A stretch of 64,000 bases of DNA from Larkinella insperata (lineage in GTDB: Bacteria; Bacteroidota; Bacteroidia; Cytophagales; Spirosomataceae), in NCBI RefSeq assembly GCF_026248825.1, contig NZ_CP110973.1:4051501-4115500 (forward strand), in the 5' to 3' direction. The position numbers and the translations under genes were made by a program. The notes beneath the pieces were generated by a model. That model saw only the letters and a program-made list of their open reading frames with translations. It was not told the origin of the DNA and made no database searches. Shown here one piece after another: positions 8,531 through 17,655 of this stretch (positions are counted from its first letter, which is position 1; the number at the start of each line of letters is the position of its first letter).

Positions 8531-8685
8531 GGAGTGAGTAGTTTTGTCTCACGGCAAAGAAACAACATTTGCGGGTACGACAGATGAGAATCCCCGTAAG
8601 ATTATGGACAAATCCGGGCAAATTGGTGTTATTTGATGAGCGGACTGGAAATTCCGTCAACCTCTATTCTCAAATCTTGAATTAA

Positions 8686-8988
8686 ATGATTCTTTACAAC
8701 CTGACAGTTAACATCGACAAGGGTGTTGAGCGGGAGTGGCTGAAATGGATGCGGGGAGAACACATCCCGGCGGTCATGGCCACGGGTCTGCCACAGGAGT
8801 ACAAAGTTCTGCACCTGCTCACCGAAATTGACAACAACGGCGCTACCTACACCTTTCAGTATACCTTTTCGAGTAAGCTGGATTTCTTTCGCTTCCAGAA
8901 ATACCATTCGGATGAATTGCTCGGCCAAATTCAGCAGCGGTACGGCAACCAGCACGTCACGTTCCAGAGCCTGCTGGAGGAAGTGTAG
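8686..8988 (+). CDS. DUF4286 family protein
   Basis: A 100-residue soluble protein recognised as DUF4286 from the opening MILYNLTVNIDKGVEREWLKWM, the following HIPAVMATG and a central YTFQYTF strand. The fold is likely a ferredoxin-like alpha-beta dimer. Function is unknown; it is widespread as a single gene in Bacteroidota. It stands alone and converges with the transporter gene at 9043, separated by a strong hairpin. Confidence 0.85.
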   Translation: MILYNLTVNIDKGVEREWLKWMRGEHIPAVMATGLPQEYKVLHLLTEIDNNGATYTFQYTFSSKLDFFRFQKYHSDELLGQIQQRYGNQHVTFQSLLEEV

Positions 8989-9007
8989 TGGTACCGAGCT
9001 ATAAATG

Positions 9008-9037
9008 AGCAGCCCACGGTTTTGGCCGTGGGCTGCT
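9008..9037. terminator. bidirectional terminator hairpin
   Basis: A perfect 12-bp stem (9008-9019 / 9026-9037), loop TTTTGG, lies between the convergent stops at 8988 and 9043. Confidence 0.8.
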
Positions 9038-9042
9038 GGCTT

Positions 9043-11406
9043 TTAAGCCGGACTTTCGTTGTTGGCAACGGCTTTCGGGCGGCTGCGTTTGTCGAGCGAC
9101 AGCAGGAACGCCGGAAGCAGAATCAGGTTGGCGGCCATCCCCATCAGCAGCGTGATCGAGACCAGAACACCCAGCGCCACGGTGCCCTGGAAGGTGGAAA
9201 AAGCGAAAATGGCAAAGCCGGCGAAGAGGATAAACGCCGTGTAAATCATGCTGATTCCGGCCTGATGGATGGTGTTGGTGATGGCCTTGGAAATGCTTAA
9301 ACCGCGCCGGAGTTCTTCCCGGTAGCGGGCTACAAAATAGATCGTACCGTCAGACGCAATACCGAACGCAACGCTGAAAATCAGGATGGTCGACGGTTTG
9401 AGCCGGATGCCGAAGTAACCCATGATTCCCGCCGTGATAAGTAGGGGCACGATGCGCGGCAGGGAGCAGATGATAACCGTGCGCACGTCGCGGAGCAGCA
9501 GCGCCAGCAGCGCCGTGATCAGGATTACGGCCAGGTAGACGCTCTCCTTCAGGTTGTCCACCAGGTACTCGTTACCTTTCGTAAAAATGGTGCTGCTGCC
9601 CGTAATCCGAACGTCGTACATGTCGCCGTTGGAAACCCGCTGGCCGGTTTCGCGGTCGATGTTGAAAATGGAATCTACTTTGGGTTGCAAGGTCGTCAAA
9701 AGCTCCCGGATGCGAACCGTGCCCACGTCGGCCATCTGGAAACTGACACGGGTATACCGCCGGGTGCTGTCCAGAAATCCTTTGAATACGTTGCTCTGGC
9801 CTTTCATCTGGGGAGCGTAGGCGGCCAGTTTGCTCATTTCCAGCGCCCCGGGCAGAACGTAGTATTTCGGATCGCCCCCGCGGTAGCCCTGGTACAGAAA
9901 TTTGGCCGCTTCAACGACTGATAGCGGGCGCGTAAATTCTGGATATTTTTCAAACTCGCGCTGCAGAAGCCGCATCTTGGTCAGCGTCTGGGGCGTCAGA
10001 ATCCGGCCCGGCTGACGGGAATCAATAAAGACCTCGAACGGTAAAACCCCCCGGAAATTTTTCTCGAAAAACTTCAGGTCGGTATAAATCGGATCGTTCT
10101 TCGGCAGGTCGTCAACCACGTAGCCCACGGCTTTGATTTGCGCGGCTCCAACCAGGCTGACGATGACCAGAATGCCAATGAACGCGTAAACGACCCGTCG
10201 GCGGTGGTGCACGATCTGATTCACCCAATTCAGGAACGAAACCACCCAGCGGCTTTCCAGGTGGCCGCGCTGCTTCGACGACGGCTCGGGCAAATACCCA
10301 AATACAATCGGAATCAGAATCAGGCAGATTGCGTAAGTGACGACCACGCCCAGGGCCGCTACCAGTCCGAACTGGGCAAGCATGGGGCTGCTGGCGAAAT
10401 AGAAGACGAAAAATCCGATGGCGGTGGTTACGTTGGCGAAAAACGTCATCTCGCCGATGCGCTCCGTGGCGGTGTTCAGTGCCCGAACCTTGTCGCCGTG
10501 CTGGCTGAATTCTTCGAAGTATTTATTGATGAGGAAAATCGTGTTTGGAATCCCGATGACAATGATCAGGGGCGGCAGCAGACCCGTCAGCAGCGTAATT
10601 TTGTAGCCGAACAACACCAGAAAGCCCAGCGACCAGATGACGCCCACGCCTACGATGCTGATGGCTGCCAGTACCGCCACGAGGGAGCGAAAGAAAAACA
10701 GCAGAATCAGGGCCGTTACGCCAAACGCCAGCCCCATGAACAAAACCATTTCGTTGCTGACTTTCCTGGTAAACTTGGTCCGGATGTAGGGCATCCCGGA
10801 TAGGTGCACCGGAATCTTGAACTTATCGCCGAAGGCCCTTACTTTCTTCTCAATTTCCAGCACGTAGCCAATGCGTTCTTTGGTGTTCACCGCTTTCGGG
10901 TCGAAGGTGACGGCCATCAGGTGAGACCGCCCGGCGCTGTCGGAAACAAAACCGCGGTAGAAAGGCAGCGAAGCCACCAGCGACTGCACGCTGTCTGCTT
11001 CGGCCTGGTTGGTGAGCGGTCGGGGAGAAATGGGCAAAACCTGAAACTGCCGGATGCTGTCGTTGCGGACAAGGCGGAACAGGCTGGCCGCCGACAGAAC
11101 CGTCTGGACGCCCGGCGATTTCTTAATATCCTGATTCAGCGTGTGCCAGCCGTTGAAAACCGAGAGTTTGTACAGGTCCGGCGTATCAATGCCAATGACC
11201 ATAACGCTGCCGTCTTCCCCAAACCGTTTCTTAAACGCTTCGTACAACTCAAAATCTGGATCGTTGGAGGGTAAAATCCGGGCCACTTCGTAGGAAAGCT
11301 GGATCTGGGTGACCTGGTAGGCCATGAATACCGTACCAACGAAAATGGCGATCAGGAGGGAGATGCGGTTTTTTAAGATAAAATCCGAAAGGCGGTGCCA
11401 GAACAT
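9043..11406 (-). CDS. MMPL/RND-superfamily transporter
   Basis: A 787-residue inner-membrane transporter with the two-fold layout of the MMPL/SSD branch: helix 1 at residues 12-32, a periplasmic domain to about 210, five helices (210-370), helix 7 near 410, a second periplasmic domain (430-630) and a final helix bundle (640-770). Motifs such as FGVTALILLFFFRSLVAVL, GLLPPLIIVIGIPNTIFL and SVAFGIASDGTIYFVARYREE are typical; the buried Asp in ASDGT is a candidate proton-relay residue. Relatives export lipids, hopanoids or pigments, but the cargo here is unknown. It is monocistronic, with no adaptor or TolC-like gene beside it. Confidence 0.9.
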   Translation of the reverse strand: MFWHRLSDFILKNRISLLIAIFVGTVFMAYQVTQIQLSYEVARILPSNDPDFELYEAFKKRFGEDGSVMVIGIDTPDLYKLSVFNGWHTLNQDIKKSPGVQTVLSAASLFRLVRNDSIRQFQVLPISPRPLTNQAEADSVQSLVASLPFYRGFVSDSAGRSHLMAVTFDPKAVNTKERIGYVLEIEKKVRAFGDKFKIPVHLSGMPYIRTKFTRKVSNEMVLFMGLAFGVTALILLFFFRSLVAVLAAISIVGVGVIWSLGFLVLFGYKITLLTGLLPPLIIVIGIPNTIFLINKYFEEFSQHGDKVRALNTATERIGEMTFFANVTTAIGFFVFYFASSPMLAQFGLVAALGVVVTYAICLILIPIVFGYLPEPSSKQRGHLESRWVVSFLNWVNQIVHHRRRVVYAFIGILVIVSLVGAAQIKAVGYVVDDLPKNDPIYTDLKFFEKNFRGVLPFEVFIDSRQPGRILTPQTLTKMRLLQREFEKYPEFTRPLSVVEAAKFLYQGYRGGDPKYYVLPGALEMSKLAAYAPQMKGQSNVFKGFLDSTRRYTRVSFQMADVGTVRIRELLTTLQPKVDSIFNIDRETGQRVSNGDMYDVRITGSSTIFTKGNEYLVDNLKESVYLAVILITALLALLLRDVRTVIICSLPRIVPLLITAGIMGYFGIRLKPSTILIFSVAFGIASDGTIYFVARYREELRRGLSISKAITNTIHQAGISMIYTAFILFAGFAIFAFSTFQGTVALGVLVSITLLMGMAANLILLPAFLLSLDKRSRPKAVANNESPA

Positions 11407-11485
11407 TAAGAAGGAACTGAAGGTAAGGCCGCAAGGTACTAAAAGCGAAGGATTTTTTGAAGAAGAACCTGCGGCCTTTGGGCAA

Positions 11486-11532
11486 AACCGGACGGCTTTA
11501 TACGGCCCAGACTGACGGGCTGCCGTCCGGTT
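11486..11532 (-). terminator. terminator of the flavohemoglobin gene
   Basis: An 11-bp stem AACCGGACGGC (11486-11496) / GCCGTCCGGTT (11522-11532) with a smaller GC-rich pair in its loop; read on the minus strand it is followed by TTTTG. It starts 20 bases after the stop at 11552. Confidence 0.65.
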
Positions 11533-11551
11533 ACGGTTTTGTCGGTTTCTG

Positions 11552-12763
11552 TTAATTCAACGACAAAAGCTGCGGACCAAACTCTTCGTAATGAATCGCT
11601 TCTTTGCGGACGCCCAGAGCCAGCAGGTCCGCATACTGTCGGGTGATGAAGACAGGCGGGCCACACAGGTAATACTCGGCCTCCGTCGGCAATGAGTCGC
11701 TGGGCAAGCGGTTGAGATCTACGAAGCCCTCGTAAACCGGGTCTGTTTCGTTTAGTGTTTCCACTTCATCATAAAAAATGTGTTTCTCCAGCGGACGGTG
11801 ATAGGATGCGTAGTAATCAACCACCCCTTTGAAGGCATGGACTGCCTGATTGCGACAACCGTGAATCCAATGAATTGGTCGGCTGCTGCCGTTTGCAACC
11901 AGGCTTTCGAGCATGCTTAGCAGGGGGGTCTGGCCGATTCCTCCGCTCAGGAAAACCACGGGTTTAGCTGCATCCGTTTTCAGGCTGAAATCCCCGGCGG
12001 GGGCACTCACATCCAGGCGGTCGCCCTCCCGAATGAAGGTGTGTAACTGGTTGCTGACCATGCCGTCGGGCGTGAGCTCCCGCCCACTTTCCCGCTTGAC
12101 CGAAATGCGGTAGTATAACTGATTCGGGGCGTTGGAAATGCTGTACTGACGCGGCTGGAGCAGGTTGAGCTGGGGCACCAGCACCCGGACGCTCAGGTAC
12201 TGACCCGGCAGGTGATCCGCAACTGGTCCGCCATCCGCCGGATACAGGTGAAAGGATGTAACTTCCTCTGATTCAATCACCTTGGTTTTGACAACAAACG
12301 GACGCCAGCCCGTCCAGCCCCCGGTTTTGTTGACCTGACTGGCGTAGAGTTGGGCCTCGGTTCCAATCATCAGATCGGCCAGCGCCTGATACGCGTTGCG
12401 CCAGGCTTCCAGGAGTTCGGGAGTGGCGCTTTCTCCCAGCACTTCGGCAATGGAAGCCATCAGGTGGCGCCCCACAATCGCGTAGTGCTCCGGCCGAATG
12501 TCCAGGCTGGTGTGTTTGTGGCCAATGTGCTCAAGAACCGGCAGCAGCACGGCGGGATTGTCGATGTGTTCGGCGTAGGCCAGTACGGCCATGGCCAGGG
12601 CGGTTTGCTGGCGGCCATTTTGCTGATTTCCCTGGTTGAAAACATTTTTTAACTCCGGATTAAAGGAAAACATCCGGCGGTAGAAATGAGACGTTAAGGC
12701 AACACCGGATTCGCGAAGCACCGGCACAGTGGCTTTGATGAGTTGTTTTTGTTCCGTAGTCAT
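11552..12763 (-). CDS. hmp: flavohemoglobin, nitric oxide dioxygenase
   Basis: A 403-residue three-domain protein that turns NO plus O2 into nitrate using NAD(P)H. The globin domain is residues 1-140, with proximal His84 in GHKHTSLDIRPEHYAIVG (E. coli Hmp uses His85) and distal-pocket Tyr in SHFYRRMF. The FAD domain follows, with RQYSISNAP, and the NAD domain has GGIGQTPLLSML and ends with EYYLCGPPVFI and EEFGPQ. All key motifs are intact and the length is standard. It lies 71 bases downstream of an Rrf2-type regulator in the same direction, which points to control by nitrosative stress. Confidence 0.96.
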   Translation of the reverse strand: MTTEQKQLIKATVPVLRESGVALTSHFYRRMFSFNPELKNVFNQGNQQNGRQQTALAMAVLAYAEHIDNPAVLLPVLEHIGHKHTSLDIRPEHYAIVGRHLMASIAEVLGESATPELLEAWRNAYQALADLMIGTEAQLYASQVNKTGGWTGWRPFVVKTKVIESEEVTSFHLYPADGGPVADHLPGQYLSVRVLVPQLNLLQPRQYSISNAPNQLYYRISVKRESGRELTPDGMVSNQLHTFIREGDRLDVSAPAGDFSLKTDAAKPVVFLSGGIGQTPLLSMLESLVANGSSRPIHWIHGCRNQAVHAFKGVVDYYASYHRPLEKHIFYDEVETLNETDPVYEGFVDLNRLPSDSLPTEAEYYLCGPPVFITRQYADLLALGVRKEAIHYEEFGPQLLSLN

Positions 12764-12796
12764 GATTTACGTGGTAATCAGGTTAAAAATGAAATA

Positions 12797-12829
12797 GTAA
12801 AATACCTTTTAGTCTTCTAATTGGTCAAA
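12797..12829 (-). promoter_or_regulatory. possible weak promoter of hmp
   Basis: On the minus strand TTTG (12826-12829), a 21-bp spacer and TATTTTAC (12797-12804) give a partial match to the Bacteroidota promoter, 33 bases before the ATG. The upstream text TAAAAGGTATTTT loosely resembles TAAAGGATAAATTT before the regulator gene. Confidence 0.25.
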
Positions 12830-12834
12830 AAAAA

Positions 12835-13269
12835 TCAACTCCGGCCCAAATACACCAATTGCTTGTCGAGCAAATCGTTGAACTGGCTAATGGTAGCCGA
12901 TTCCAGCATCTGCTGCATTTGGTTACGGATGGCTTTGAATTCGTAATGAATAGGGCAGGGATTGCGCTCCGAGCAGTAGGTCAGTCCCAATCCACAACCC
13001 GTAAAGATTTTATCCCCATCGATGGCTTTTACTACATCGGCCAGGCTGCGTTGCATTCCCGCCTGATCGACAAAAAAGCCGCCGTGTGGACCTTTTGCCG
13101 ATAGAATCAACTCCTTCCGGGCCAGATCCTGAAGAATTTTCGCAATAAACGGTTCAGGCGCGTCAACAGCCTGCGCAATCTGCCGGAAGCTAACCTTATT
13201 GCCTCCAACCGATTGCTGGGCAATGTAAATCATGGCCCGAATGGCGTATTCGCACGTTTTAGAAAACAT
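12835..13269 (-). CDS. Rrf2 family transcriptional regulator, NsrR-like
   Basis: A 144-residue winged-helix regulator. The N-terminus (MFSKTCEYAIRAMIYIA) and the recognition segment SFRQIAQAVDAPEPFIAKILQDLAR are classic Rrf2. Three cysteines, Cys92, Cys99 and Cys105, match the iron-sulfur ligand triad of IscR/NsrR in number and position (spacing 6 and 5), so it likely carries a cluster that reacts with NO or oxygen. Position directly before hmp supports an NsrR-like repressor of NO detoxification. It has a near-ideal promoter of its own, overlapping which self-repression could act. Confidence 0.9.
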   Translation of the reverse strand: MFSKTCEYAIRAMIYIAQQSVGGNKVSFRQIAQAVDAPEPFIAKILQDLARKELILSAKGPHGGFFVDQAGMQRSLADVVKAIDGDKIFTGCGLGLTYCSERNPCPIHYEFKAIRNQMQQMLESATISQFNDLLDKQLVYLGRS

Positions 13270-13292
13270 AGCACGTTAAGCGTTTACGACTC

Positions 13293-13323
13293 CAAAAGTA
13301 GTATTTATTTAATAAAAGACAAA
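13293..13323 (-). promoter_or_regulatory. Bacteroidota-type promoter of the Rrf2 gene
   Basis: On the minus strand: TTTG (13320-13323), a spacer of 19 bp, then TACTTTTG (13293-13300). This is an exact match to the TTTG-N19-TAnnTTTG consensus described for the Bacteroidota housekeeping sigma factor. The -7 box ends 23 bases before the ATG. The rest of the gap to 13640 shows no gene. Confidence 0.75.
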
Positions 13324-13640
13324 TTTATCCTTTAATTTTTTGAAGAGCGTTCTGAAGGTGGATGCAATGGGCCAATCAGGAAATATGCAATTTTTAAACA
13401 AGGCCGGATTAAGTACGACAAAATGGTAAACAACGGGTCTGGTACTAGCCCGAAACTTTACGAAAAGAAAATGTCACTATTCTATAAACAGACAAATAAA
13501 AACGGGTTCAGAAATAATCAATTCAAGACTTTCCTAAACAACTGTGCAAATTTTCGAGTTTGACAGATGTACGCACCTGTCCGACCGCGAGCCTAGCTCT
13601 TTGATAAAAAACAGTCTGTTATCAGGATAATTAATCTACC

Positions 13641-13658
13641 ATTATTTCTAGAAATAAT
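13641..13658. promoter_or_regulatory. 18-bp perfect palindrome at a start codon
   Basis: ATTATTTCTAGAAATAAT is a perfect palindrome ending one base before the ATG at 13660. Its right half AGAAATAAT recurs exactly at 13510-13518. It could be an operator or an AU-rich leader hairpin that governs access to the start of the glycosyltransferase gene. Confidence 0.45.
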
Positions 13659-13659
13659 T

Positions 13660-16002
13660 ATGAATTATAACCCACTACCAAACGTAGCGCACAATGTGCA
13701 CATGCCCACTAGTGTTGCGTTCATCGGTGATTACCTACCCCGTCAATGTGGTATTGCTACGTTTACCTCGGATCTCTATAAGTCGTTTACAAATTTTTAT
13801 CCGGATGCATCGGCAATGGTAGTGTCGGTCAACGATGTGCCGGATGGGTATGATTATCCCGAGGAGGTTCGCTACGAATTTTACCAGCACGATCTGAATT
13901 CGTATAAAAAAGCGGCCGAGTTTCTGAACTCGATGAATACGGAAGTGGTGTGTTTGCAGCATGAATACGGTATTTACGGCGGCCCGGCGGGCAATTATAT
14001 TCTAACGTTACTGCGGAATCTGACCATGCCCGTGGTGACTACGTTCCATACGGTTTTGCGCAACCCCGATCAGGACCAACTGATGGTATTGAAAACCATT
14101 GCCGACCTGTCGGCCCGGGTGATTGTGATGACCGAAAAAGGCCGTCAGTTCCTGAAAGATATTTACGAAGTGCCGGAAGATAAGATTGATGTAATCGCGC
14201 ACGGAATTCCCGATATGCCTTTTGTCGATCCGCACTTCCACAAAGACCGGTTTGGAATTGAAGGCAAGCAGGTGTTGCTGACGTTTGGGCTGTTATCACC
14301 AAACAAAGGCATTGAAAATGTAATCAAAGCCTTGCCCCGGATTGTCGAACGGCATCCGGATACGGTTTATATTGTGCTTGGGGCTACTCACCCCAACCTG
14401 GTCCGCGATCAGGGTGAAGCCTACCGTGATAGCCTGAAAAAACTGGCTGAGGATTGTGGCGTCAAGGAGAACGTCATGTTCTTTAATCAGTTTGTTGAGT
14501 TGGATAACCTGATGGAATTTCTGGGCGCAGCTGATATTTACATTACGCCCTATTTAAATCCGGCTCAGATTACCTCGGGAACCTTGTCGTACGCCTTTGG
14601 CTGCGGAAAGGCCGTGGTATCAACGCCGTACTGGCACGCCGAAGAATTACTGGCCGACGGGCGTGGGATTCTGGTGCCGTTCAACAACTCGGAAGCCGTA
14701 GCCGACGAAATCATCAAGCTGATGAGTGACGATTCGTTGCGGCACGGTATGCGGAAAAAAGCATATATGCTCGGTCGCAGCATGATCTGGGAACGGGTGA
14801 TGGAACGGTACGTGTCTACGTTTGTCCAGGCCCGCCAGCAGCCCATTGCGTTGCCCGGCAATCCGCAGTCGCTGATAAACGGCAGTGGAAGCGGAGCCTA
14901 CAAATTACCGCCCATTCGGCTGGATCATCTTTACCGGCTGTCGGATTCTACCGGTATTATCCAGCACGCCCGCTACCATTTGCCGCACTACGATGAAGGC
15001 TACTGCACCGACGACAACGCCCGGGCGCTGATCCTGACCGTTCAGTTGGAAGAAGCCGGCATGGGCGACCACAAACTGTCGGAGCAGGCCGATGTGTACG
15101 CGGCTTTCCTGAATTATGCCTACATCCAGGGACGGGGGCAATTTCGCAATTTTATGAGCTACGACCGGCGCTGGCTTGAAGATGTGGGGTCCGACGACAG
15201 CACGGGCCGGGCGCTCTGGGCGCTTGGAACCTGCGTGGGCCGTACGTCGGATAAAAACCTGGTCACCTGGGCCATGCCCATGTTGCACCAGGCGTTGCCA
15301 TCGCTCGTCGATCTGGCTTCACCCCGGGCCTGGGCGTTCGGAATTCTGGGAGCCTGTGAATACCTGAAACGCTTCGGCAACGACCGGCTGGTCAAGACGA
15401 TTCTGCAGCAACTGGTCGACAAAATGCTTATCCGCTACAGCGATAGCAAATCCAAAGAGTGGCCCTGGTTCGAGGGTTATCTAACCTACGACAACGCCAA
15501 ACTGTCGCACGCGTTGATCTGTGCTGGTGAAACCTTGCAGGATCATAAAGTAACGGATCTGGGCGTGAAGAGTCTGGATTGGCTTATTTCGCTGCAGATG
15601 AGTGGCAGCAGCGCCACCAATACGGGCTATTTCCAGCCCATCGGCACCAACGGTTTTTACGTCAAAGGAGCCGAACGCGCGTATTTCGATCAGCAGCCGC
15701 TTGAAGCCCAAGGGTCGGTATCGGCCTGTCTGGCGGCATACCGGGCCACGAAAGAGCCGATGTGGCTGAAGCGGGCTACCAAGATTTTCAAATGGTTTAC
15801 GGGGCACAACGATCTTGGCTTATCCATTTACGACCCCAACACGGGTGGCTGCCGCGACGGTTTGCACGTAGATCGGGTCAATCAAAACCAGGGCGCCGAG
15901 TCGACGCTTGCGTATTTAATGGCGCTGACGGAACTTCATTTGTTCCAAAAACAAATTTCTGATACCGAAATTGCAAATGCGGCACTAACATTGTTAGTTT
16001 AA
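13660..16002 (+). CDS. GT4-type glycosyltransferase fused to a six-hairpin-like domain
   Basis: A 780-residue two-part protein. Residues about 15-400 are a GT-B glycosyltransferase of the GT4 kind: GDYLPRQCGIATF at the start, CLQHEYGIYGGPAGNY, an EKIDVIAHGIP-like segment, FGLLSPNKGIENVIKALP, and TSGTLSYAFGCGKAVVSTPYWHAEELL with the nucleotide-sugar Glu region. Residues about 420-780 are helical and contain repeating WxxxG/D segments (DEGYCTDDNARALIL, DGLHVDRVNQNQGAESTLAYL) as in (alpha/alpha)6-barrel enzymes. The GH130 gene follows in the same direction. An alternative start at Met15 (13702) is possible. Confidence 0.85.
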   Translation: MNYNPLPNVAHNVHMPTSVAFIGDYLPRQCGIATFTSDLYKSFTNFYPDASAMVVSVNDVPDGYDYPEEVRYEFYQHDLNSYKKAAEFLNSMNTEVVCLQHEYGIYGGPAGNYILTLLRNLTMPVVTTFHTVLRNPDQDQLMVLKTIADLSARVIVMTEKGRQFLKDIYEVPEDKIDVIAHGIPDMPFVDPHFHKDRFGIEGKQVLLTFGLLSPNKGIENVIKALPRIVERHPDTVYIVLGATHPNLVRDQGEAYRDSLKKLAEDCGVKENVMFFNQFVELDNLMEFLGAADIYITPYLNPAQITSGTLSYAFGCGKAVVSTPYWHAEELLADGRGILVPFNNSEAVADEIIKLMSDDSLRHGMRKKAYMLGRSMIWERVMERYVSTFVQARQQPIALPGNPQSLINGSGSGAYKLPPIRLDHLYRLSDSTGIIQHARYHLPHYDEGYCTDDNARALILTVQLEEAGMGDHKLSEQADVYAAFLNYAYIQGRGQFRNFMSYDRRWLEDVGSDDSTGRALWALGTCVGRTSDKNLVTWAMPMLHQALPSLVDLASPRAWAFGILGACEYLKRFGNDRLVKTILQQLVDKMLIRYSDSKSKEWPWFEGYLTYDNAKLSHALICAGETLQDHKVTDLGVKSLDWLISLQMSGSSATNTGYFQPIGTNGFYVKGAERAYFDQQPLEAQGSVSACLAAYRATKEPMWLKRATKIFKWFTGHNDLGLSIYDPNTGGCRDGLHVDRVNQNQGAESTLAYLMALTELHLFQKQISDTEIANAALTLLV

Positions 16003-16023
16003 ACGTTGAGGCAGAAACAGCGG

Positions 16024-16063
16024 GGGATTGAATCGGATCACCAAAATGGCCCCATTCAATCCC
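16024..16063 (+). other. intercistronic hairpin
   Basis: Stem GGGATTGAAT (16024-16033) / ATTCAATCCC (16054-16063) in the 104-bp space between the glycosyltransferase and GH130 genes. There is no long T run, so it may be a weak terminator or an mRNA-stability element that sets unequal expression. Confidence 0.5.
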
Positions 16064-16106
16064 TCTTCCATTGGTTAACCTTCTGTCCGTCAAGATTTGT
16101 TTTATT

Positions 16107-17594
16107 ATGATCAAAGCAACTCGCACAGGCATTGTACTACGTCCCGACCCTACTCGGGTTCTGTTTCGTCCGTTTGAACTCAGCAGTTCAACCCGTGTTC
16201 TGAAAATCATCGCCCGGGTGAACGCCATGACCGAAGAGGAAGTCGAGCGTAAACTGAATGAAGTAATCCGTGAATTTGGAAGCCGCCATTACAAACTGGA
16301 ACGGTTTTTCTTAAAACGGTTCAATCATATAAAATCCCAGTTGCTGACGGACGAACCGTTGTCAACGGAGCGTAAATTGCTGCTCGGCGCGTATTTCACG
16401 ATGGAATATTCGCTGGAGTCGGCCGCGCTTTTTAACCCGTCGATGGTTTGGCATCCCGATCAGACCAACGTGCCACCGGGCTTCAAACGCTTTATTTTAA
16501 GTATGCGTGCTACCGGTGAAGGGCATATCTCGTCCATCACGTTCCGGATGGGGTACATCGATCAGGAAAGCAAGATCATCCTGCGAAAGCCGTCGCGGTA
16601 CGTAACTTCGCCGGAAATTGTACCCAATCACCGGTTTAACCGGGCGCAGTTTGAGCGAAAACTCTACGAACTGCGCATGTCGAACCCTATTTCGGACATG
16701 ATGATGACGGGGCTAGGGGAGGAGTTTGGCCTGGAAGAAATGGAAGACCGGCTGAAACGCATCCTGAGCCAATACCGGCACCACGCCGAGTATGAGGCCA
16801 TTGCCAGCAGCCTGCGGACACTGGCCCGCTCCAACTACGAGCTTGATTTTGACGAAGACCAAAGCTTGGATGAGCGCTGCATCTTCCCGACCTCCCCGAA
16901 CGAAACCAACGGAATTGAAGATGCCCGCTTTGTGCAGTTTGTCGACGACGACGGCGAAGTGACTTATTACGCAACCTACACGGCCTACAACGGTCAGGTT
17001 ACCTTCCCGCAACTGCTCATGACCAAAGACTTCACCCACTTCAGCGTCAGTACGTTGAACGGGGCCGAGGTGCAGAACAAGGGTATGGCGTTGTTTCCCC
17101 GGAAAATCAACGGGAAGTATGTGATGCTTTCCCGACAGGACGGCGAAAACATCTACCTGATGTATTCGGACGATCTGTATTTCTGGCAAACGAAGGAGGT
17201 GCTGCTGAAGCCTACTTACCACTGGGAATTTGTCCAACTCGGTAACTGCGGTTCGCCCATTGAAACGGAAGCCGGTTGGCTGGTTTTAAGTCACGGCGTG
17301 GGTCCAATGCGTAAATACGCCATCGGTGCTTTTCTGCTAGACCTAAATGATCCTTCAAAAGTGATCGGGCGGACGGTCGAGCCGCTGCTCAGTCCCGACG
17401 AAAATGAGCGCGAAGGCTACGTGCCGAACGTCGTTTACAGTTGCGGAGGGTTAATCAACGGCAATGACCTGATAATTCCGTATGCCATGTCGGATTACGC
17501 CAGCAGCTTTGCTACGGTTAACGTTCGGGAGTTGCTGGAGGTGCTGACGGGGAGCCAAAAAGAAGTGCAAGTAAACGTCGAGGAAAACAGCTAG
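16107..17594 (+). CDS. GH130 family glycoside phosphorylase/hydrolase
   Basis: A 495-residue protein with a five-bladed propeller typical of GH130, the family of beta-mannoside phosphorylases. The signature GIEDAR around Asp272 holds the expected proton-donor Asp; SGHxP-type downstream text appears as LGNCGSPIETEAGWLVLSHGVG, and the close VVYSCGGLINGNDLIIPYAMSD is the usual last blade. There is an N-terminal extension of nearly 200 residues, longer than in single-domain members. No signal peptide, so cytoplasmic. Coupled to the upstream glycosyltransferase, it could build or break a mannan-like glycan; direction is not decided by sequence. ATG 16107 is preferred over the open frame from 16071. 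Confidence 0.88.
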   Translation: MIKATRTGIVLRPDPTRVLFRPFELSSSTRVLKIIARVNAMTEEEVERKLNEVIREFGSRHYKLERFFLKRFNHIKSQLLTDEPLSTERKLLLGAYFTMEYSLESAALFNPSMVWHPDQTNVPPGFKRFILSMRATGEGHISSITFRMGYIDQESKIILRKPSRYVTSPEIVPNHRFNRAQFERKLYELRMSNPISDMMMTGLGEEFGLEEMEDRLKRILSQYRHHAEYEAIASSLRTLARSNYELDFDEDQSLDERCIFPTSPNETNGIEDARFVQFVDDDGEVTYYATYTAYNGQVTFPQLLMTKDFTHFSVSTLNGAEVQNKGMALFPRKINGKYVMLSRQDGENIYLMYSDDLYFWQTKEVLLKPTYHWEFVQLGNCGSPIETEAGWLVLSHGVGPMRKYAIGAFLLDLNDPSKVIGRTVEPLLSPDENEREGYVPNVVYSCGGLINGNDLIIPYAMSDYASSFATVNVRELLEVLTGSQKEVQVNVEENS

Positions 17595-17615
17595 TAATTT
17601 TCATCCCATAGCTAC

Positions 17616-17655
17616 AAAGCCGCTCCTTATTTTCGGATGGGGAGCGGCTTTCTTT
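17616..17655 (+). terminator. intrinsic terminator after GH130
   Basis: An 11-bp stem AAAGCCGCTCC (17616-17626) / GGAGCGGCTTT (17641-17651) followed by TCTTTT, 21 bases after the stop codon. Confidence 0.85.
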
